Source: Acidobacteriota bacterium | GTDB lineage: Bacteria; Acidobacteriota; Terriglobia; Terriglobales; Acidobacteriaceae | DNA: 10,189 nt | NCBI GenBank assembly: GCA_021810175.1 | Contig: JAJZJJ010000053.1 | Coordinates: forward strand, 1-10,189 | Reading direction: 5' to 3' | Shown here: in pieces, positions 5,726 through 10,189 of the stretch | How positions within the stretch are numbered: position 1 is the first letter of the stretch | Layout of the letters: the number at the start of each line of letters is the position of its first letter | Position numbers and translations under genes: made by a program | The notes under the pieces: model-generated | Seen by the model: the letters and a program-made list of their open reading frames with translations, nothing else | Told to the model about the DNA's origin: nothing | Databases searched by the model: none

Positions 5726-6052
5726 TTAAAAAAGGCCTGGCGGCAGATTCATTCCGCCCAGCATGCCCTGCAGGCTGGACTTGAGGATCTCTTCGGCGCG
5801 CCGGCCGGCTTCGTTCACGGCGGCGGCAATCAGGTCTTCGAGCATTTCCACGTCGGGACTCGGACCCGTAAGACTCGCCACGGCGGCGGGATCGATGGTG
5901 AGTTTAAGAATCTCCTTTTTGCCGTTCATTTTGACGGAGACCGCGCCGCCGCCCGACGAGGCCTCGACAATGGTAGTGGCAAGCTTCTGCTGCATCTCGT
6001 CCTGCATCTGCTTCGCCTGGCCGAGCATTTCCTGGATTTTAAGCGGATTCAC
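5726..6052 (-). CDS. ybaB: YbaB/EbfC family nucleoid-associated protein
   Basis: A 108-residue protein with the features of YbaB/EbfC: the N-terminal helix NPLKIQEMLGQAKQMQDEMQQ (2-22), a beta-rich centre with GGGAVSVKMNGKKEI (34-48) and LTIDP (51-55), and a C-terminal helix ending in a Gly/Met/Pro-rich tail. The family forms tweezer-shaped homodimers that bind DNA and affect nucleoid organisation. The start is a GTG at 6050-6052, preceded by GGGAG about 10 nt upstream. The frame is open well beyond it, but the upstream part overlaps dnaX and lacks family similarity; an ATG at 6101-6103 would add only 17 unrelated residues. It follows dnaX by 94 nt on the same strand, a widely conserved pairing. 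recR, the usual third gene, is not downstream. Confidence 0.93.
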   Translation of the reverse strand: MNPLKIQEMLGQAKQMQDEMQQKLATTIVEASSGGGAVSVKMNGKKEILKLTIDPAAVASLTGPSPDVEMLEDLIAAAVNEAGRRAEEILKSSLQGMLGGMNLPPGLF

Positions 6053-6146
6053 TGTTCTTTCTCTCCCAGTTCCAATTAGACACGTTTTGAGCCGCAGCTT
6101 CATCTCCCGCGCGGGGACTTTCTTCCGCGCGCCCCGAGACCGGTTT

Positions 6147-8048
6147 TTAGTTCTGATCCCGCAGATCGAGCACGCTGCGGATCTCGGCCTTAAAAAGCTC
6201 CTGCGCCTTTCGAACCAGCGGGTTTTCCAGCGCGGCAGCCTGCGCGCTGCCCGCGGCTGGCGGAGCGGATTTGGGAGCCACGGATAAGCGCGCGGCGTTT
6301 TCGCTGGGCACAAAGGCGATCTTTTCCGCGGAACCGAGCGCTTTGAGCGTCTTCCGGCAGATGGCCTCCGCCTCGGCATTGATCATCAGCGCCAGCATGG
6401 TCTTCTTCTTCGGAACTTCGACCTGGATTCCGCTTCCCTGCTCCGTCCAGACGCTCACGCCGAGCAGTTCGGCCGCGGAGTTGTGCCCTTCGCGGTCAAG
6501 CGCCGAGCAAATCGCCTGGCGAATGCGGTCAAGGGAAAGCGGGCCGCCAGAGGCTGCCTCGGCAAGTGCCAGTGAACCGTCCGACGCGGGCAGCGGCTCG
6601 GCCAAACCAACGGCGGCTGGCGGCCGGGAGTCGAAAGAGCGAGGCTCGACGGCGGCGCGGGCCACGGATTCGGCGGGTGAGAGAGCGCGTGCGGCTGGCG
6701 CAGGCGCATCCGTGACAACAGGGCTCGACTCGCCCGTCGTCTTGCGGCCGCGGTCGGCCTCAAAGGGCGAAAGACGCGGCGGCGCTGCCGGATGCGCAGT
6801 TGCCGGCGACGACTGCGGCGCGGCAGAGCGCGCGGGCATGGATGAGCCGCGCGGAGCGCTCCCCGCAGCCGACCCGGCCAGGCTGCCGGGGGGCAGCTGG
6901 CTCAGAAATTCCTCCACCGGCAGCAGCCGCTGCAGGTGGACCAGCTTCACCAGGCCCAGTTCCAGATGGAAGCGCTGCTCCTGACGGTAGTTCAGGTCGT
7001 CGAAGGTGCGCAGCATCACCTGGAGAAAGCGCGTAACGTCCTCTTCAGAAAAGAGCATGGCCGAACGCGCGGCGCGGGCGCGCTCGTCGGCGGAAATCTG
7101 CAGCAGATCGGACTGTTCGCCGCCGATGCGGGCCATCAGCACATTACGCAAATAGCGGACGAACTGACGCGCCAGGGCAGCGGGACTGTTGCCGGCGTTG
7201 AGGAGCGTGTTCGTCTCCTCGATGACAGCAGCGGTCTGGCCGGCGGAGACGGCCTCCAGGATGCGCTCGAAGACCACGTTGGGCACCGAGCCCATCAGCT
7301 CGCGAATGGCCTCGGCCGTCAGGTGCGGCTTGCCGCCGACCAGGGGGGCCGAAGCGATCGCCTGGTCCATGATCGAGAGCGCGTCGCGCATCGAGCCGTC
7401 GCCCGCTTCAGCCAGCAGCGCGAGTGCCGCGTCCTCGGCGTCGAGGCCCTCCTGAGCGGCGATGGCGTGCAGCTGAGCGAGGATGTCGTCGAATTTGACC
7501 GCGTGGAAGCTGAAGTGCTGGCAGCGCGAGCGGATGGTCTGAGGAATGTCCTCCGGCTGCGTGGTCGCCATCATAAAGACGACATGCTCGGGCGGCTCTT
7601 CCAGCGTCTTCAGGAGCGCATTGAAAGCGGCGTCCGTGATTTGGTGAGCTTCGTCCAGAATCCAGATTTTGAATTTGTCCCGCGCCGGACGGTAGCGCGC
7701 AGCCTCGCGCAGCTCCCGAATCTCATCGATGCCCCGGTTGGTGGCGGCGTCGATTTCCATCACATCCACGGAGTTCCCTGCGCGAATTTCCAGGCAGGAG
7801 TCGCAGACGCCGCAGGGCTCCGGCGTGGGCCGGGCTTCAGAGCCGACCTCGTTGCGGCAGTTGAGCGCCTGGGCCACGATGCGGGCGATGGTCGTCTTCC
7901 CAATGCCGCGATGGCCGGAAAAGATGTAGCCGTGCGCGATGCGCCCCTGCGCAAGGGCGTTCAGCAGGGTGCGAGTGACATGCTCCTGCCCGGCCACGTC
8001 GGAGAAGCGCTGCGGGCGATATTTGCGGGCAAGGACCTGGTAAGCCAT
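6147..8048 (-). CDS. dnaX: DNA polymerase III subunit gamma/tau
   Basis: A 633-residue clamp-loader ATPase that loads the beta sliding clamp and ties the polymerase cores together in the replisome. The N-terminus MAYQVLARKYRPQRFSDV is canonical. Walker A GHRGIGKT covers 45-52. The zinc module has Cys64, Cys79, Cys82 and Cys85. Walker B and its DEAH extension lie at 128-135 (IWILDEAH), sensor 1 at MATT (160-163), the trans-acting SRC motif at 174-176, and sensor 2 at GSMRDALSIMDQ (218-229). Residues up to about 385 complete the gamma core; 387-505 are a Pro/Ala/Ser-rich linker; 505-633 form a C-terminal tau-like domain. No A-rich slippery heptamer is obvious, so a single long product is likely. 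There is no Shine-Dalgarno before the ATG. A TACAAT box sits 9 nt upstream, hinting at a leaderless or near-leaderless mRNA. It is followed by ybaB. Confidence 0.97.
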   Translation of the reverse strand: MAYQVLARKYRPQRFSDVAGQEHVTRTLLNALAQGRIAHGYIFSGHRGIGKTTIARIVAQALNCRNEVGSEARPTPEPCGVCDSCLEIRAGNSVDVMEIDAATNRGIDEIRELREAARYRPARDKFKIWILDEAHQITDAAFNALLKTLEEPPEHVVFMMATTQPEDIPQTIRSRCQHFSFHAVKFDDILAQLHAIAAQEGLDAEDAALALLAEAGDGSMRDALSIMDQAIASAPLVGGKPHLTAEAIRELMGSVPNVVFERILEAVSAGQTAAVIEETNTLLNAGNSPAALARQFVRYLRNVLMARIGGEQSDLLQISADERARAARSAMLFSEEDVTRFLQVMLRTFDDLNYRQEQRFHLELGLVKLVHLQRLLPVEEFLSQLPPGSLAGSAAGSAPRGSSMPARSAAPQSSPATAHPAAPPRLSPFEADRGRKTTGESSPVVTDAPAPAARALSPAESVARAAVEPRSFDSRPPAAVGLAEPLPASDGSLALAEAASGGPLSLDRIRQAICSALDREGHNSAAELLGVSVWTEQGSGIQVEVPKKKTMLALMINAEAEAICRKTLKALGSAEKIAFVPSENAARLSVAPKSAPPAAGSAQAAALENPLVRKAQELFKAEIRSVLDLRDQN

Positions 8049-8057
8049 CGAATGCTG

Positions 8058-8063
8058 ATTGTA
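8058..8063 (-). promoter_or_regulatory. candidate -10 box for near-leaderless dnaX transcription
   Basis: TACAAT on the minus strand (5 of 6 matches to TATAAT) ends 9 nt before the dnaX ATG, so a start about 7 nt downstream would leave a leader of around 3 nt. No good -35 is present at 16-18 bp (the 17-bp position holds CAGCCA), and no Shine-Dalgarno is present, which fits initiation without one. The lack of a -35 keeps confidence low. Confidence 0.3.
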
Positions 8064-8108
8064 TCGCGCAGGAAGGGGTGTGGCTGTGGAGACAGAAGCT
8101 CCGCCGGA

Positions 8109-8564
8109 TCACCTGTTCAACGGCACCGGAGGGACCAGAGCAACCAGATTCTCCATCCCGGCAGCAGATGCAAGGGCAAGGACGGCTTTGTCGAAGGTAG
8201 CCAGGCGCCCCTTCCTCTTTAGCGCAAGACCAAGCAGGTACGCATCCGTAACCTGCTGATGCCCGCGCAGAAATGGCCGAAACGCCGCTGCGGCCTCCAC
8301 CATCGTCAGTACATCGGTCCAAAAAACGTGGGCGGGGTGCTGCATGTTTTCGGCCAGCAAATCGATGGCCTGTTCCGGAGGCGAAGGGTTAGGAAAAGCG
8401 GCCGGATTGGAGACGACACGTACGAATCCCGCCTGGGTAAACGGACAAGTCGCCCAGCCGGCTCCGGCGTTCCGCGAGAACCAGTGCTGGGCGGCAGCAT
8501 GATGCGACGAATCCTGCGAAAAGAGCGCGACCAAAACATTGACGTCGAGCAGCGACACCGGCAT
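8109..8564 (-). CDS. vapC: PIN-domain ribonuclease toxin, VapC type
   Basis: A 151-residue PIN-domain protein, the toxin half of a type II toxin-antitoxin pair; family members cleave specific RNAs with a Mg2+-dependent acidic site. The N-terminal strand SLLDVNVLVALF (4-15) carries Asp7. The segment CPFTQAGFVRVVSNP (40-54) is typical of the PIN subgroup abundant in mycobacteria. VTDAYLLGLALKRKG (105-119) supplies Asp107, and RLATFDKAV (120-128) supplies Asp125. The second acidic residue of many VapCs (a Glu after the first core) is not evident: Thr43-Gln44 stands there, as in relatives of this subgroup. The start ATG shares its A with the antitoxin stop (TGATG), so translation is coupled. vapC stops 60 nt before dnaX. 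Target RNA unknown. Confidence 0.87.
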   Translation of the reverse strand: MPVSLLDVNVLVALFSQDSSHHAAAQHWFSRNAGAGWATCPFTQAGFVRVVSNPAAFPNPSPPEQAIDLLAENMQHPAHVFWTDVLTMVEAAAAFRPFLRGHQQVTDAYLLGLALKRKGRLATFDKAVLALASAAGMENLVALVPPVPLNR

Positions 8565-8806
8565 CAGCGAACCTTGTGGAGATCCTGATCCGCATCCAGC
8601 CTGCGGATCAAATCGGGAGAGACCAGGTGCGCGCCCGCCGACCGGGCGAATACACGCAATCCGTTTTCCACAAGGGTGGGAACAGGCTGAGACAGCGCGC
8701 GACGGATCAGATCCGAAGCGGCTCGCCCTATCGAAATTCCCCGATCTGCGGCATAGGTCTTCACCTCGTCCAGCATGTCATCGTCGATGGACAGGGTGGT
8801 GCGCAC
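8564..8806 (-). CDS. vapB: ribbon-helix-helix antitoxin, VapB/CopG type
   Basis: An 80-residue protein whose N-terminus MRTTLSIDDDMLDEVKTYA and following SIGRAASDLIRRAL (25-38) give the ribbon-helix-helix fold that binds DNA as a dimer. The C-terminal half (about 40-80, including LRVFARSAGAHLVSPDLIRRLD) should wrap and inhibit the toxin. It precedes vapC with a 1-nt stop/start overlap, the standard order for autoregulated antitoxin-toxin operons. The start is GTG (8804-8806); the nearest upstream ATG (8812-8814) is out of frame. No Shine-Dalgarno is present, and the predicted transcription start falls on the G of this GTG, so the mRNA is probably leaderless. An inverted repeat over the -35 is a likely autoregulatory operator. 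Confidence 0.87.
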   Translation of the reverse strand: MRTTLSIDDDMLDEVKTYAADRGISIGRAASDLIRRALSQPVPTLVENGLRVFARSAGAHLVSPDLIRRLDADQDLHKVR

Positions 8807-8812
8807 AATCCC

Positions 8813-8841
8813 ATGATGCTTTTTTTATGTTTTGATGTCAA
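8813..8841 (-). promoter_or_regulatory. vapBC promoter, predicted leaderless
   Basis: On the minus strand a perfect -35 TTGACA (8836-8841) is followed by a 17-bp A-rich spacer and -10 CATCAT (8813-8818, 4 of 6). Exactly six bases (GGGATT) separate the -10 from the antitoxin GTG, putting +1 on the start codon. Sequence and spacing are seen; the transcription start is inferred. Confidence 0.7.
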
Positions 8842-8854
8842 TCACTGCGATTGA
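8838..8854 (-). promoter_or_regulatory. candidate VapB operator over the vapBC -35
   Basis: TCAATC (8838-8843) and GATTGA (8849-8854) are exact inverted repeats with a 5-bp spacer. The left arm overlaps the TTGACA box, so dimer binding would block RNA polymerase. This matches the usual autorepression of type II toxin-antitoxin operons by ribbon-helix-helix antitoxins. Confidence 0.55.
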
Positions 8855-8865
8855 TGACGAGATGA

Positions 8866-8888
8866 GCGAAGCGGCATCGCCGCCTCGC
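8866..8888 (-). terminator. hairpin downstream of phoH, weak terminator
   Basis: GCGA-a-GCGGC (8866-8875) pairs with GCCGC-c-TCGC (8879-8888) around a 3-nt loop, nine pairs with one mismatch, starting 9 nt after the phoH stop. No U-run follows on the minus strand, so it may stabilise the 3' end rather than terminate. It lies just upstream of the vapBC operator. Confidence 0.4.
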
Positions 8889-8897
8889 CCGAAGCTT

Positions 8898-9902
8898 TTA
8901 CTGCGGCTGGCTCGCCCGCACCTCTTCGCCGTCCATGGAGAGCGGCAGCTCCGGCTGCTGGCGGCCGAAGCCCTCGTAGGCGCGGATAATGCGCTGCACC
9001 AGGTGGTGGCGTACCACATCGCCGTCGCTGAAGTGGACGAAACGGATACCATCCACTCCATTGAGGACGTTCATGGCTTCCACCAGTCCCGACTTGCGCG
9101 GATTGGGCAGGTCGATCTGGGTAATGTCCCCGGTAATGACCGCTTTGGCGTTGTTGCCAAGCCGGGTCAGGAACATCTTCATCTGTTCGCTGGTGGTGTT
9201 CTGGGCCTCGTCCATGATGATGAAGGCGTCGTTCAGCGTGCGGCCGCGCATAAAAGCGAGCGGGGCCACCTCGATCACGTTGCGCTCCAGCATCTTGTCC
9301 ACCCGCTCCGGCTCAATGAGGTCGTAAAGCGCGTCGTACAGCGGACGAAGGTAGGGATCGACCTTTTCCTGCAGAGTTCCCGGCAGATAGCCGAGACGCT
9401 CCCCTGCCTCCACAGCCGGACGGACCAGCACGATACGGCTGATCTTCTTCGCCATCAGAGCCGCAGCGGCCATGGCAACCGCCAGGTAAGTCTTGCCGGT
9501 TCCGGCGGGACCGATACCGAAAACCATGTCGTTCTGCTCGATGGATTCGAGGTAGTGGCGCTGATTGAGCGAGCGGGGCTGCACCATCCGCTTCACTCCG
9601 GCCGAGCGCTGTTTGCCGCTCTCGGCAAGCGAGCGCAGCGAAACAGTTGGATCCGCTGCAACAAGACGAAGCATGCCGTTCAGCTCTCCGTTCTGGAGCG
9701 AATGGCCCTGCCGTCGCAGGGCTTCGTAGTCCTGAAAAATGCGCTCAACGCGCACAATGCTGTCCTCGGAACCCTCCACCAGCACTGCATCGGACCTCAG
9801 GTCGATGCGGGCATGGAGAGCGTCCTCCATCAGTCTGAGATTTTCGTCGCGGGTCCCGAACAGGGGCTCAAGATTGGGCGTGATCTCGAGAAGTTTTCTC
9901 AT
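8898..9902 (-). CDS. phoH: PhoH-like ATPase (YbeZ)
   Basis: A 334-residue cytosolic PhoH/YbeZ protein, an NTPase linked in other bacteria to YbeY, 16S rRNA maturation and RNA helicase-like activity. Residues 1-90 form the N-terminal domain of the family (LEITPNLEPLFGTRDENLRL at 5-24), and the ATPase follows: Walker A GPAGTGKT (131-138), LVRPAVEAGERLGYLPG (159-175), FMRGRTLNDAFIIMDEAQN (217-235) with Walker B, and TGDITQIDLP (257-266). The frame extends to an upstream ATG at 9995, but the extra 31 residues are not family-like. I chose ATG 9902, which shares its A with the stop of a short upstream frame. GGAGGT lies at 9917-9922, rather far (14 nt), with a closer AGGT at 9906-9909. ybeY, the usual downstream partner, is absent; vapBC follows instead. 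Confidence 0.93.
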   Translation of the reverse strand: MRKLLEITPNLEPLFGTRDENLRLMEDALHARIDLRSDAVLVEGSEDSIVRVERIFQDYEALRRQGHSLQNGELNGMLRLVAADPTVSLRSLAESGKQRSAGVKRMVQPRSLNQRHYLESIEQNDMVFGIGPAGTGKTYLAVAMAAAALMAKKISRIVLVRPAVEAGERLGYLPGTLQEKVDPYLRPLYDALYDLIEPERVDKMLERNVIEVAPLAFMRGRTLNDAFIIMDEAQNTTSEQMKMFLTRLGNNAKAVITGDITQIDLPNPRKSGLVEAMNVLNGVDGIRFVHFSDGDVVRHHLVQRIIRAYEGFGRQQPELPLSMDGEEVRASQPQ

Positions 9903-10076
9903 CAGACCTGGAAAATACCTCCGGACGCAGCCAAACAATGGCCACGCGGCTGAATGGAAATTTGGAGTGGGGTTGACGCGGGCTGGGACCAGCACAACTC
10001 CACACTGATTAGATGCATCAGCTGGAGCGCTGGAGTCGGATTGGCATTGGCCGCCAAATCAGTCGCTGTTGCCGCC

Positions 10077-10105
10077 AGAGTAGCCCTGCGGCGGTGGCCA
10101 GTCAA
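10077..10105 (-). promoter_or_regulatory. candidate phoH promoter
   Basis: On the minus strand -35 TTGACT (10100-10105) and -10 TACTCT (10077-10082, the TAnnnT core) are separated by exactly 17 bp. The predicted start near 10070 leaves a leader of about 168 nt before the chosen phoH ATG. The -10 matches consensus in only three places. Confidence 0.5.
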
Positions 10106-10124
10106 CAGCATTCGCTTGAATTTT

Positions 10125-10175
10125 TTCGGGTGGAACCGAGACGTGCCACACGCAAAGCCGTCGGCCCCACCCGAA
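10125..10175. repeat. long-armed inverted repeat near the right edge
   Basis: TTCGGGTGG (10125-10133) is the exact reverse complement of CCACCCGAA (10167-10175). Inside it, after a 2-nt offset on each side, CCGA (10136-10139) pairs with TCGG (10161-10164), giving a 13-bp interrupted stem. A T-run (10121-10126) precedes and overlaps the left arm on the plus strand, the wrong side for an intrinsic terminator in either orientation. It could be a repeated palindromic element, an operator, or the 3' structure of a gene just outside the window. Confidence 0.5.
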
Positions 10176-10189
10176 GCGCGCAGCTTAAT

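Larger units (their letters stand above)
9903..10189. other. gene-free phoH upstream region
   Basis: No convincing gene in 287 nt up to the right edge. It holds the candidate phoH promoter (10077-10105), a leader of about 168 nt, a Shine-Dalgarno-like GGAGGT (9917-9922), a 38-codon frame starting at ATG 10018 (minus) whose TGA overlaps the phoH ATG, and a long inverted repeat (10125-10175). Confidence 0.5.

Noticed and set aside
6053..6379. N-terminal extension of ybaB in an open frame
   Set aside because: It would overlap the dnaX 3' end and encodes Arg/Pro-rich sequence unlike YbaB; the GTG at 6052 gives the normal family N-terminus and length.
6406..6430. Possible programmed frameshift site in dnaX (run of AAG codons at Lys547-Lys549)
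   Set aside because: The codons are AAG AAG AAG rather than an A AAA AAG heptamer, and no stop in the alternative frame is suitably placed with a clear stimulatory hairpin, so gamma production by frameshift is not supported.
6936..8222. 428-codon open frame on the plus strand opposite dnaX
   Set aside because: It is antisense to the dnaX ATPase core with its Walker motifs and zinc site; the product shows no recognisable domain.
8832..9953. 373-codon open frame on the plus strand opposite phoH
   Set aside because: It mirrors PhoH on the other strand, as expected from codon bias in GC-rich DNA; the product resembles no family.
9903..9995. 31-residue N-terminal extension of PhoH
   Set aside because: The extra residues are not family-like, and ATG 9902 gives the usual YbeZ start near the LEITPN segment.
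1..10189. tRNA, rRNA, SRP RNA, CRISPR array, insertion sequence or prophage
   Set aside because: No cloverleaf, conserved RNA core, regularly spaced repeats, transposase or phage-like gene was seen; the vapC-dnaX gap (60 nt) is too short for an SRP RNA, which sits beside dnaX in some bacteria.

Overview
The window reads as chromosomal DNA from an Acidobacteriota bacterium, probably Terriglobia. The strongest pointer is the 829-residue duplicated FtsX/MacB-type permease of the ADOP type (acidobacterial duplicated orphan permease) with no ATPase gene beside it. GC-rich housekeeping genes of matching style (gap, pgk, dnaX, ybaB, phoH) support a chromosomal location. This assignment is inference from gene content; no marker gene is present.

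Layout. (1) Positions 1-1595, minus strand: a glycolytic cluster in transcription order gap (type I GAPDH), a Rid-superfamily protein, and pgk (only the first 21 codons are in the window). Rid and pgk are packed tightly (10 nt between stop and start), while gap and rid are separated by 131 nt holding three inverted repeats. (2) 1596-1868: divergent regulatory region rich in dyads, with a candidate 12-codon leader ORF upstream of gap. (3) 1869-2738, plus strand: a P-loop kinase of the polynucleotide-kinase type with a long disordered N-terminal tail, followed by a hairpin terminator. (4) 2781-3178: gene-free stretch with a candidate promoter and operator for the ADOP permease at 3179-5668 (plus). 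(5) 5699-8048, minus strand: dnaX then ybaB, ending in a terminator that faces the permease gene. (6) 8109-8806, minus strand: a VapBC-type toxin-antitoxin pair whose antitoxin appears to be transcribed leaderlessly from its GTG. (7) 8898-9902, minus strand: PhoH/YbeZ ATPase, with a promoter about 170 nt upstream and a long inverted repeat near the right edge.

How it fits together. Most genes are ordinary core functions: lower glycolysis, the DNA polymerase III clamp loader with its usual YbaB neighbour, and PhoH. The unusual parts are a Rid protein that lacks the family's catalytic arginine yet sits inside a gap-pgk operon, an orphan polynucleotide-kinase-like enzyme, a toxin-antitoxin pair between phoH and dnaX, and several promoter or operator structures. 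recR (usually after ybaB) and ybeY (usually after phoH) are both absent from their customary places. I see no tRNA, rRNA, CRISPR array, insertion sequence or phage gene.
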